A DNA stretch of 64,000 nucleotides from Amycolatopsis umgeniensis (GTDB lineage: Bacteria > Actinomycetota > Actinomycetes > Mycobacteriales > Pseudonocardiaceae), in NCBI RefSeq assembly GCF_014205155.1, contig NZ_JACHMX010000001.1, positions 6,386,001-6,450,000 of the forward strand, written 5' to 3'. The translations under genes and the position numbers were made by a program. The notes under the pieces were generated by a model. The model worked only from the letters and a program-made list of their open reading frames with translations. It was not told the DNA's origin and made no database searches. This document shows, one piece after another, positions 44,570-51,846 of this stretch; position 1 is the first letter of the stretch; each line of letters opens with the position of its first letter.

Positions 44570-45487
44570 ATGGCGTTCGGCGAGGTCACGGTCATCCCGG
44601 TCAACGGGCACGGTCCCGAGGACGTCGTGGTCGACGATCAGGGACGCGTCTACACCGGCGTCGACGACGGGCGGATCCTGCGCGTCTCGCCGGACGGCAA
44701 GCGGATCGACGTCCTCGGCGACACCGGCGGCCGTCCGCTGGGGCTGGAGTTCTTCGGTGAAGACCTCCTGATCTGCGACGCCAAGGCCGGGCTCTTGACG
44801 ATGCCGCTCGCCGGTGGCGACGTCACCACACTGGCGACTTCGGCGGTGGGGCTGGACTTCGTGTTCTGCAACAACGCCGCCGTCGCCGCCGACGGCACGG
44901 TGTACTTCACCGACTCGTCGCGGCGGTTCGGCATCGAGAAGTGGCGCGACGACCTGATCGAGCAGACCGGCGGCGGCCGGTTGCTGCGCCGGACCCCGGA
45001 CGGGAAGATCGAGCAGCTCGCCGACGGTTTCCAGTTCGCCAACGGGGTCGCGCTGCCGCCCGACGAGTCCTATGTGGCCGTTGCCGAGACCGGCGCCTAC
45101 CGGGTCGCCCGCGTTTGGCTCGCGGGTGACCGGGCGGGCACGCGGGACTATCTCGTCGACGATCTGTGGGGCTATCCCGACAACATCTCGACCGGCAGCG
45201 ACGGGCTGATCTGGATCACCGTGGCGAGCCCGAAGGTTCCCGCGCTTTCCTTGGTGCAGAAGCTCCCCGCGCCGCTGCGGGCAGGCGTCCGCGCGCTGCC
45301 GACGTCGCTCCAGCCCGCGCCCGCACGGGAATGCGGGGTGCGCGGCGTGACTCCGGACGGGAAGCAGGTCCACGAACTGCGCGGGGAGATCGACGGGTTC
45401 CATGTGCTCGTCGGGGTCCGGGAGCGGGCCGGGAAGCTGTATTTCGGCTCGCTGGAGGACAACGCGATCGCCGTCACGTCAGTCTAG
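44570..45487 (+). CDS. SMP-30/gluconolactonase-like beta-propeller hydrolase
   Basis: 305 residues. Repeated beta-propeller strands with GPEDVVVDDQGRVYTGVDDG, VYFTDSSRRFG and FANGVALPPDESYVAVAETG, the pattern of strictosidine-synthase-like/APMAP lactonases. Probably a calcium-dependent lactone or ester hydrolase. Starts 10 bp after the phosphatase gene; overlaps the convergent VOC gene by 9 bp. With its three upstream genes it may process a hydroxy- or keto-acid or lactone. Confidence 0.85.
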   Translation: MAFGEVTVIPVNGHGPEDVVVDDQGRVYTGVDDGRILRVSPDGKRIDVLGDTGGRPLGLEFFGEDLLICDAKAGLLTMPLAGGDVTTLATSAVGLDFVFCNNAAVAADGTVYFTDSSRRFGIEKWRDDLIEQTGGGRLLRRTPDGKIEQLADGFQFANGVALPPDESYVAVAETGAYRVARVWLAGDRAGTRDYLVDDLWGYPDNISTGSDGLIWITVASPKVPALSLVQKLPAPLRAGVRALPTSLQPAPARECGVRGVTPDGKQVHELRGEIDGFHVLVGVRERAGKLYFGSLEDNAIAVTSV

Positions 45488-45949
45488 GCAGAATTCGTTG
45501 CCCTCCGGGTCGTTCATCACGATGAAGCCGAGGCTCAGCGGCTGCTCGGGCTCGAAGCGCTGAATTCGCTTCGCCCCGAGTGCGACGAGCCTTTCGCACT
45601 CGGCCTCGAGCGCCGCCATACGCTCGTCCCCCTGGAGTCCGGGCGCGGCGCGGAGGTCGAGGTGGACGCGGTTCTTGGCGACCTTGTCCTCCGGAACCTG
45701 CTGGAAGAAGATCCTCGGCCCTTCGCCGTCCGGGTCTTCGAGGGCCGACCTGCTGTTGCGCTGCTCGACGGGCACGCCCACCCGCTCGAGGAACTCGTCC
45801 CACGCGTCCAGCGGATCGGTGCCCTCGGGCACTTCGACCCCCGGCGGGCCGGGGTGGACGTAGCCCAGGGCGTCGCGCCAGAAGGTCGACAGGGCTTTCG
45901 GGTCGAGGGCGTCGAAGCTGACCTGGAATTCGCGGCTCTTGCGGTTCAT
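45479..45949 (-). CDS. VOC (glyoxalase-like) superfamily protein
   Basis: 156 residues from ATG 45949 (MNRKSREFQVSFDALDP). The fold signature is two babbb modules: FWRDALGYVHPGP and RIFFQQVPEDKVAKNRVHLD..., with terminal FIVMNDPEGNEFCLD carrying the last conserved Glu. Actinobacterial VOC-like proteins of this type are often of unknown function or bind small drugs. Divergent from a WYL regulator, which probably controls it. Confidence 0.85.
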   Translation of the reverse strand: MNRKSREFQVSFDALDPKALSTFWRDALGYVHPGPPGVEVPEGTDPLDAWDEFLERVGVPVEQRNSRSALEDPDGEGPRIFFQQVPEDKVAKNRVHLDLRAAPGLQGDERMAALEAECERLVALGAKRIQRFEPEQPLSLGFIVMNDPEGNEFCLD

Positions 45950-45968
45950 GGGGTCACTCTGACACACC

Positions 45969-45991
45969 TAGCGGACAGGATCGGTCCGCTA
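45969..45991. promoter_or_regulatory. Inverted repeat TAGCGGAC-N7-GTCCGCTA, candidate operator
   Basis: A perfect 8-bp inverted repeat with a 7-bp spacer in the 53-bp gap between the divergent VOC (start 45949) and WYL regulator (start 46003) genes. TAnnnT -10-like hexamers lie within the arms. Likely binding site of the WYL protein. Confidence 0.6.
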
Positions 45992-46002
45992 TCTCTGACA
46001 CA

Positions 46003-46950
46003 GTGAGGGACATGGAGGACGAGCGGGGTACGACGGAGCGGGTGCTCACCCTGCTCGGACTGCTGCAGCAACGCGCGGTGTGGACCGGCCCCGAACTGGG
46101 CGAACGGCTCGGCGTCACCCCGCGCACGATCCGGCGGGACATCGAGCGGCTGCGCGCGCTCGGCTATCCGGTGCAGGCCAGCAACGGCGTCGGCGGCGGC
46201 TATCAGCTCGGTCCCGGCCACGACATGCCGCCACTGCTGCTGGACGACGAGGAGGCGATCGCCACCGCCGTGTCGTTGCTCGCCGGCGCGGGCAGCGGTG
46301 AAGCGGCGCTGCGGGCGTTGGCGAAACTCGACCGGGTGCTGCCGACCAGACTCCGGCACGAGGTCCGCGCGCTGTCCGGCTCGGTCGTCTCGTTCGACGG
46401 AAGCCGCGCGCCGATCGACCCTGACGTCCTGATGACCTTGGCTCGCGCGTGCCGGGACGAGGTCGAGGCGGGCTTCGGGTATCCGTCCTCTGGAGGGGTT
46501 GCTGCTCGGCGGGTGGAGCCGTATCGGTTGGTGGCTTCGGGGAGGCGTTGGTATCTGTTGGCTTTCGACCTCGACCGGGATGACTGGCGCACCTTCCGCG
46601 TCGACCGGATGACCGAGGTTTCCGCGCGCTCCTGGCGTTTCCGTCCGCGTCCGGCGCCTGATGCGGCGGCCTATGTGCAGGAGAACGTGGCCAGCCGGGT
46701 CTATCGGTATCAGGCGCGTTTTTTGGTGCACGCGCCCGCTTCTGTCGTGCGGGCGCAGATCCCGGCGTCGGCGGCGGTGGTGCGGGACGCCGGTCGTTCG
46801 CGGTGCGAGGTGCTGAGCGGGGCCGGGGATCTCGACTTCCTGCTGATGCATGTGGTGGTGCTGGGGCATTCTTTCGAGGTGATCGAACCGGTGGAGCTGG
46901 GGGAGCGGTGCCGGGTTCTGGCTGAACGTTTGCTCGCGGCCCGCATTTAG
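46003..46950 (+). CDS. YafY-type HTH/WYL-domain regulator
   Basis: 315 residues from GTG 46003 (ATG 46012 possible). HTH_11 at residues ~10-65 (GPELGERLGVTPRTIRRDIE, RLRALGYPVQASNGVGGGYQ), then a WYL domain (RRVEPYRLVASGRRWYLLAF, DLDRDDWRTFRVDRM) and the WCX extension. WYL proteins sense nucleic-acid or small ligands. Divergent from the VOC gene across a candidate operator. Confidence 0.9.
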   Translation: MRDMEDERGTTERVLTLLGLLQQRAVWTGPELGERLGVTPRTIRRDIERLRALGYPVQASNGVGGGYQLGPGHDMPPLLLDDEEAIATAVSLLAGAGSGEAALRALAKLDRVLPTRLRHEVRALSGSVVSFDGSRAPIDPDVLMTLARACRDEVEAGFGYPSSGGVAARRVEPYRLVASGRRWYLLAFDLDRDDWRTFRVDRMTEVSARSWRFRPRPAPDAAAYVQENVASRVYRYQARFLVHAPASVVRAQIPASAAVVRDAGRSRCEVLSGAGDLDFLLMHVVVLGHSFEVIEPVELGERCRVLAERLLAARI

Positions 46951-47032
46951 AGGACTGAATGCGTGGGTCGGGTGGGTCGTGAGTGGTGAGGGCGCGGCGA
47001 ACGTGCCTTGGTCGTGGGTGAGCCAGGGGTGT

Positions 47033-47085
47033 GTTGCGAAAGTGGCGTTCGCAACGGTGAAGGTTGCGAAAGTGGCTTTCGCAAC
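47033..47085. repeat. Two direct copies of the GCGAAAG/CTTTCGC module, copy 4
   Basis: Modules at 47033-47055 and 47063-47085 differ by one base and stand in the same orientation (TGG in the loop of each), unlike the other sites where the two modules face each other. The second module forms a perfect 10-bp stem with a TGG loop. Confidence 0.75.
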
Positions 47086-47098
47086 GCTGCCACCCTGA

Positions 47099-47153
47099 TG
47101 TCGCGAAAGCCACTTTCGGGACATCAGACGTCCCGAAAGTGGCTTTCGCGACA
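47099..47153. repeat. Perfect hairpin, GCGAAAG/CTTTCGC family, copy 5
   Basis: Arms 47099-47122 and 47130-47153 are exact 24-bp reverse complements with a 7-nt loop (ATCAGAC), nearly the same element as 10049-10105. Confidence 0.8.
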
Positions 47154-47188
47154 CGCCTGATCGCCGACAGCGCCCGACCGGACGTAGC

Positions 47189-47231
47189 GAAGGCCTCCTT
47201 CCCTACCCTCAGGGTAGGCAAGGAGGCCTTC
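47189..47231. terminator. Terminator hairpin (CTACCCT/AGGGTAG type, copy 2)
   Basis: GAAGGCCTCCTT (47189-47200) pairs exactly with 47220-47231, and CCTACCCT-C-AGGGTAGG pairs inside. A 43-bp almost perfect palindrome, 16 bp beyond the stop of the leftward enoyl-CoA hydratase gene; same design as 23881-23927. Confidence 0.85.
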
Positions 47232-47247
47232 ACGGAAAGAGGACGGG

Positions 47248-48075
47248 CTACCGCCCGGTCCACCGAGGCGACCGCCCAGCCGCCCAGGCCGCATAGAACT
47301 CCCCGTGGTCCTTCGCCGTCATCAGCAAAGCCTGCGTGATCGCCTCGAGTTCGATGGAACTCCCAAGATCCATGTCCAGTTCCCGGGTCAGCAGGACCTT
47401 CGTCGTGCTGTACGCCAGCGCCGGTCCATCGGCCAAACGCCGTGCCAGCGAAGAAGCCGCCGAAGCCAAGTCGGAGTCGGGGACGACCTGCGAAGCCAGC
47501 CCGATGGCCTCGGCCCGCGCGGCGTCGATCTTGTCGCCCAGCATCAGCAATTCCGTCGCCCGGCCCAGGCCGACCAGCCGCGGCAGCAGGTACGCCGAGC
47601 CCATGTCCGCACCGGCCAGCCCGACCTTCGTGAACAGGAAGGCGAACTTCGCCGACGAAGCCAGCAGCCGGAAGTCGCTGGCCAGCGCGATCACCGAACC
47701 CGCGCCTGCCGCGACACCGTTCACCGCGGCGATCACCGGGATGGGGCACTCGCGCAGCGCCTTCACCACCGCGCCGGTCATGCGGGTGAACTCCAGCAGT
47801 TCGGCGGACTCCATTTTCTGGAGTTCGCCGATGATCTCCTCGACGTCGCCGCCTGAGCAGAATCCGCGGCCGCGGCCGGTGATGACCAGCACCCGGACGT
47901 CGCCGCGGTGCGGCAATTCGGCCAGCAGATCGCGGAGGTCCGCGTAGATGTCGAAGGTGAGCGCGTTCAGCTTTTCGGGGCGGTCCAGGGTGACCGTGGC
48001 GACGCCGTCGTCCACGGTGAACTCGAAGTGTTCCCAGTCCGCCGTGATCGGCGGCGTGGCACGGAACGGGCTCAT
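47248..48075 (-). CDS. Enoyl-CoA hydratase/isomerase-family protein
   Basis: 275 residues from ATG 48075 (MSPFRATPPITADWEHF). Crotonase motifs: TLDRPEKLNALTFD, oxyanion-hole segments ITGRGRGFCSGGDVEE and AVNGVAAGAGSVIALASDF, then FTKVGLAGADMGSAYLLPRL. The usual catalytic Glu positions are replaced by Ala/Gly and Asp residues, a pattern found in crotonases of aromatic-CoA pathways. Last gene of the four-gene leftward operon; its start overlaps the SDR stop by 4 bp. Hydration or ring hydrolysis of an aryl/alicyclic CoA ester is inferred from context. Confidence 0.88.
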   Translation of the reverse strand: MSPFRATPPITADWEHFEFTVDDGVATVTLDRPEKLNALTFDIYADLRDLLAELPHRGDVRVLVITGRGRGFCSGGDVEEIIGELQKMESAELLEFTRMTGAVVKALRECPIPVIAAVNGVAAGAGSVIALASDFRLLASSAKFAFLFTKVGLAGADMGSAYLLPRLVGLGRATELLMLGDKIDAARAEAIGLASQVVPDSDLASAASSLARRLADGPALAYSTTKVLLTRELDMDLGSSIELEAITQALLMTAKDHGEFYAAWAAGRSPRWTGR

Positions 48076-48764
48076 GATTGGATCCCACCTCCATCGAGGA
48101 CGAGTGTCTGTCCGTTGATCGCGGCGGCTTCGGCGGCCGCGAAGAAGGTCACCGCGTGGGCGACCTCGCCGGGTTCGAGCAGGCGGCCGAGTGGGGACGC
48201 GGCGGCGAGGGCGGCTTCCGCGTCGGCTTCGTCGCGGCCGGTTCGTTCTTGGATCCGGGCCACCGAGGCGGCGGTCATGTCCGTGCGGACGAAGGCCGGG
48301 CAGACGGCGTTCGCGGTGACGCCGGTGCCGGCGACTTCGGCGGCTGTCGCCCGCATCAGGCCGACAGCGGCGTGTTTCGACGCGGTGTACCCGGCCGTGT
48401 AGCGGTAGCCGATATGCGACGCGGTCGACGCGACGGTGACGATCCGGCCCGTGTCGCGCGATCGCATGCCGGGCAGAACCGCCCGCGTGCACAGGAAAGC
48501 GCCGGTCGCGTTGACTTCGATCTGCGTTCGCCACTGCTCCAGCGATGTCTTCGCCAGCGGCGCGCTCGCCGAGATCCCGGCGTTGTTCACCAGCACGTCC
48601 ACCGGGCCGAGGCCGTCGAAGTACCGGGCGACGGCGGCCTCGTCGGTGACGTCGCAGTCGGCCCGGCCGGGGGCGTGCACCTTGTCCCCGGCGGCCTGGA
48701 ACCGGGCGGCGATGGCCGCGCCGATCCCGCGTGTCCCGCCGGTGACGACGACGATCCTGCTCAC
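48072..48764 (-). CDS. SDR-family oxidoreductase
   Basis: 230 residues from GTG 48764. Motifs: VVVTGGTRGIGAAIA, DVLVNNAGIS, Ser in TVASTASHIG, YTASKHA, and the terminal NGQTLVLDGGG common to FabG-like enzymes. The adenine-ribose loop reads GRADCDVTD. It probably oxidises a hydroxyl on a CoA-bound intermediate produced with the neighbouring ligase and hydratase. GTGA overlap with the ligase and ATGA overlap with the hydratase show translational coupling. Confidence 0.88.
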   Translation of the reverse strand: MSRIVVVTGGTRGIGAAIAARFQAAGDKVHAPGRADCDVTDEAAVARYFDGLGPVDVLVNNAGISASAPLAKTSLEQWRTQIEVNATGAFLCTRAVLPGMRSRDTGRIVTVASTASHIGYRYTAGYTASKHAAVGLMRATAAEVAGTGVTANAVCPAFVRTDMTAASVARIQERTGRDEADAEAALAAASPLGRLLEPGEVAHAVTFFAAAEAAAINGQTLVLDGGGIQS

Positions 48765-50263
48765 TCTGCCTCCACCCGGCGCAGCGCGCGCCGATCGAGT
48801 TTTCCGTTGGCGGTGCGGGGGAGTCCGGTCACGAACACCACCTCGCGCGGATATTTGTGCTTCGCCAGATGCGTCCGCGCGTAGTCCTTCAGTTCGTCCG
48901 GCGTGACGGAAAAGCCTTCCGCCAGGACGACGCACGCCCGCGGGACCATCAGGCCGTCGACGGTCACGCCCAGCACCGCGCAGTCGACGACGGCGGGATG
49001 ACCGATGAGACAGTCTTCGATCTCGCTCGGCGCGACGAACACGCCGGACACCTTCAGCAGGTCGTCGGCACGGCCGTGGTGGTGGAAGAACCCGTCGGTG
49101 TCGCGGCTGAACAGGTCGCCGGTGCGCAGGGTGTCGCCGCGGAACGTCCGCGCGGTCTTCTCCGCGTCGCCGAAGTATTCGCGCGCGATGGTCGGACCGG
49201 TGACCTCCAGGGTGCCGATCTCGCCGTCCGGCAACGGATCATCGCTCTCGTCCAGGATGCGGGCGCGGTAGCCGGGGACCTCGCGGCCGAGGCTGCCGAC
49301 CCGCTGCGCGCCGGGCACATTGGACAGATAGATGTGGTACGCCTCCGACGAGCCGATCCCGTCGATCACCGGGACACCGAACAGGTTGTCCCACTTGCGA
49401 TGCAGCTCTGAAGGCAGCGCCTCGCCCGCCGACGTCGCGAGCCGCAACGAACTCATGTCCACAGTGGACGCCGCCGGATGGGCGATCATCGCGCTCATCA
49501 TGGTCGGCACGTTGACCAGGATCGTCGGCCGATAGCGCTCGATCAGCGAGAAGAGCAGATCGGCGGTGCTGCGCTGCGGGAACACGATCCCGGAAGCACC
49601 CACGCCGAACGGGAACAGCGCTGTCAGATCCCGCGCGTAACCGAAGAACAGCTTCGGCACGGCCAGCACTCGGTCGTCCTCGCGGAGGCCGAGTACGCCG
49701 AGCGCGTAGCGGTCGAAGCTCTCCAGCGCGCTGCGCGCCGGATGCACGCACGCCTTGGGCGAGCCGGTGCTCCCGGTGGTGAACTTCCAGATCGCGACGT
49801 CGTCCAGCGAAGTCGGCGCGGCTTCCAGTTCAGCCGACGCCGACGCGACCAGCGAGGCGAACGAGTGCTCGCCGGGCTCCAGCGCGACATCGCCGATCAC
49901 CAGCAGGTTCCGCGCCCCGGCCTCGCGCAGCGCGGGCAGCGTCGAGCCGTCCGCGATGACGACGACGGCCTCGGTGTAGTCCAGGTAGTACGCGTAATCC
50001 TTGGGCTGCAGGAAGGAGTAGACCTCGGCGGTGACCGCGCCGATCTTCTGCGCCGCGTACCAGACGGCCACGAACTCGACGCTGTCGTTCAACGCCAGCA
50101 GGACCCGCTGTCCACTTCGGACACCCAGCTCCCGCAGCACGTTCCCGGCCCGGTTCACCAACGTCGCCAACTCCGCGTAGGTGACTTCGTCGTCGCCGCA
50201 CACCAGCGCCGTGCGGGAACCGGGGAGGCGGTCCACGAAATGGGTCGCCAGGTTGAAGGTCAT
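48761..50263 (-). CDS. Benzoate/aminobenzoate-type aryl-CoA ligase
   Basis: 500 residues from ATG 50263 (MTFNLATHFVDRLPG). Adenylation motifs: P-loop KFTTGSTGSPKACVHP, A5 DGIGSSEAYHIYLSN, A8 hinge RTGDLFSRDTDGFFHHHGRAD, and Lys in LPRTANGKLDRRAL. The segment FLQPKDYAYYLDYTEAVVV is typical of the benzoate-CoA ligase subfamily (BadA, 2-aminobenzoate-CoA ligase), which is longer and distinct from fatty-acyl ligases. The likely substrate, judged by the neighbouring tryptophan-degrading genes, is anthranilate; 4-hydroxybenzoate- or benzoate-like acids are alternatives. Coupled at both ends to its neighbours. Confidence 0.88.
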   Translation of the reverse strand: MTFNLATHFVDRLPGSRTALVCGDDEVTYAELATLVNRAGNVLRELGVRSGQRVLLALNDSVEFVAVWYAAQKIGAVTAEVYSFLQPKDYAYYLDYTEAVVVIADGSTLPALREAGARNLLVIGDVALEPGEHSFASLVASASAELEAAPTSLDDVAIWKFTTGSTGSPKACVHPARSALESFDRYALGVLGLREDDRVLAVPKLFFGYARDLTALFPFGVGASGIVFPQRSTADLLFSLIERYRPTILVNVPTMMSAMIAHPAASTVDMSSLRLATSAGEALPSELHRKWDNLFGVPVIDGIGSSEAYHIYLSNVPGAQRVGSLGREVPGYRARILDESDDPLPDGEIGTLEVTGPTIAREYFGDAEKTARTFRGDTLRTGDLFSRDTDGFFHHHGRADDLLKVSGVFVAPSEIEDCLIGHPAVVDCAVLGVTVDGLMVPRACVVLAEGFSVTPDELKDYARTHLAKHKYPREVVFVTGLPRTANGKLDRRALRRVEAE

Positions 50264-50985
50264 ACCAGCTCCCGGATCGCTTCGACCAGGATGTCGGCGA
50301 GCACCGAGAAGGTCTTCTCGCCTTCTTCGGCGGTCGCCTGGGCGGGGGTTCCGCAGTAGGCGTCGGTCATCCCGGCCGAGGCGAAATCCGTGACCCCGCC
50401 GCGCGCCAGGTCGACGTGGACCGGTCGCAACTCGCGTTGAATCGTGACATCGACGAGGTCCGGGCGGTCGGCGAGCACCAGCGACGTCTCGTACTGCCCG
50501 GCATGACACTCGCCGGAGCGGAACTCGTCGGTGAGCCGCGCCGCGTACCGGCGGCGCACCAGATCGACGAGGCCGACGCCCGCCGTCTCCGCCACCCGCC
50601 GCAGCACCGCGAGATGCGCGGGCTCGAAATGATTGTTGACCAGCAGGATCCGGGAGAGTCCCTGCTCGACGAGCGCGCCGCAGATGTCGGTGAGCAGCGC
50701 GTGCAGCGTCTCCTCGCCGATCGAGATACCGCCCGCGAACCCGGCCGCGAACCGTGTCACGCCGTAGGGCACCTCGGGCAGGATCAGCACGTGGACGCTC
50801 GCGTCGCCCGCCAGCCGCGCGGCCGCGCGCTCGCACATCCCCCGCGAGATCAGGGGATCGGTGCCCAGCGGCGCGTGCGGTCCGTGCGGTTCGACGGCGC
50901 CCACCGGCAACAGCAGCACGGGAACGCGCGCGTCGGACGCGAGCGCGGCGACCTGACGCGAGCTCAAATCCGCGAAGTACGTCAC
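50260..50985 (-). CDS. Creatininase-family metal-dependent amidohydrolase
   Basis: 241 residues from GTG 50985 (MTYFADLSSRQVAALAS). Metal-ligand blocks: LPVGAVEPHGPHAPLGTD (Glu, His, Asp) and LLVNNHFEPAH, whose HxE spacing matches the His/Glu pair of creatininase proper. A later catalytic-type GECHAGQYETSLVLA follows. The family hydrolyses cyclic amides and formamides: creatininase, MftE and the archaeal FAPy deformylase ArfB belong to it. First gene of the leftward operon; 48 bp separate it from the PaaX-type regulator. A possible N-formylkynurenine deformylase, by inference from neighbours only. Confidence 0.85.
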   Translation of the reverse strand: MTYFADLSSRQVAALASDARVPVLLLPVGAVEPHGPHAPLGTDPLISRGMCERAAARLAGDASVHVLILPEVPYGVTRFAAGFAGGISIGEETLHALLTDICGALVEQGLSRILLVNNHFEPAHLAVLRRVAETAGVGLVDLVRRRYAARLTDEFRSGECHAGQYETSLVLADRPDLVDVTIQRELRPVHVDLARGGVTDFASAGMTDAYCGTPAQATAEEGEKTFSVLADILVEAIRELV

Positions 50986-50996
50986 CCGAATCAAGC

Positions 50997-51020
50997 TACA
51001 CCGCAGCGGCCTGAGGTGTA
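50997..51020. promoter_or_regulatory. Inverted repeat TACACC-N12-GGTGTA in the divergent control region
   Basis: TACACC at 50997-51002 and GGTGTA at 51015-51020 are exact complements. The site lies in the 48-bp gap between the starts at 50985 and 51034. TAnnnT hexamers are present on both strands at its edges (TAGAGT at 51021-51026 for the rightward genes). Likely binding site of the PaaX-type protein, controlling both operons. Confidence 0.6.
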
Positions 51021-51033
51021 TAGAGTTGCCCGC

Positions 51034-51846
51034 ATGCCCGAATCCCACGGCGACCCAGGTCCCCAAGAGCTGGTGGTGACACTGCTCGGCACGTACGTGT
51101 CGCCGCGCGAGAGCCGCCGCGTCTGGTCCGGCGGCCTGGTCGGCGTGCTCGCCGGGCTCGGCTTCTCCGACGGCGCCGCGCGGATCGCGCTGGCCAGGCT
51201 CGCCCGCCGCGACCTGCTCGCGAGACACAAGGCGGGCAGGCTCGTCCACTACTCGCTGACCCGCCGCACGATCGCGTTGCTCGAGGACGGCGACCGCCGG
51301 ATCTTCTCACTCGGCAGACGCGAACGCGAGGTCGGCGAGTGGACGGTGCTGTGGCAGAGCATCCCGGAAAGCCGCCGTCAGGCTCGGGAACGGCTGGTGC
51401 GCCGCCTGCGTTTCCTCGGGTTCGGCCCGGTGCAGGACGGCACCTGGATCGCCCCGCACGACCGCGAGGCCGAGGTGCTCGCCCTGCTGACCGAATTGGA
51501 CGTTTCCGAACACGCCGGGCTGATGCTCGGCAAACCGTCGGCCGGTCTCGACGTCCGGCGGTTCGCCGGCCGGGCCTGGAACCTCGACGACCTCGCCGCG
51601 CGTTACGACGCGTTCGTCCGAGATTTCGGCGGATATTCAGGCGACCTGCCTGACGCCGAGGCGTTCCAGGTCCGAACCTGGCTGACGCACACCTTCCGCG
51701 CCTTCCCGTCGCTCGACCCGGAACTCCCGGTCGGGCTGGTGCCGGCTCCGCCGAGCCGGGCGGCCGCGGTCGAGCTGTTCCACGATCTGTACCAGGCGCT
51801 GGCCCCGGCGGCACAGCGCCACTTCGATGAGGTGACCGAACCATGA
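51034..51846 (+). CDS. PaaX-family transcriptional repressor
   Basis: 270 residues from ATG 51034 (MPESHGDPGPQELVVTLL). The N-terminal winged helix is RIALARLARRDLLARHKAGR, LVHYSLTRRTIALLEDGDRR, followed by the PaaX central domain (WTVLWQSIPESRRQARERLV, RRLRFLGFGPVQDGTWIAPH) and PaaX_C (FHDLYQAL). E. coli PaaX is released from DNA by phenylacetyl-CoA, so an aryl-CoA such as anthraniloyl-CoA, the expected product of the divergent ligase, is a natural inducer candidate. ATGA overlap with the dioxygenase gene. Confidence 0.9.
   Translation: MPESHGDPGPQELVVTLLGTYVSPRESRRVWSGGLVGVLAGLGFSDGAARIALARLARRDLLARHKAGRLVHYSLTRRTIALLEDGDRRIFSLGRREREVGEWTVLWQSIPESRRQARERLVRRLRFLGFGPVQDGTWIAPHDREAEVLALLTELDVSEHAGLMLGKPSAGLDVRRFAGRAWNLDDLAARYDAFVRDFGGYSGDLPDAEAFQVRTWLTHTFRAFPSLDPELPVGLVPAPPSRAAAVELFHDLYQALAPAAQRHFDEVTEP

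Larger units (their letters stand above)
46951..47247. other. 297-bp gap filled with hairpin elements
   Basis: Between the convergent ends of the WYL regulator and the enoyl-CoA hydratase gene. It holds three hairpin elements (47033-47085, 47099-47153, 47189-47231) and no coding sequence. Confidence 0.75.
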
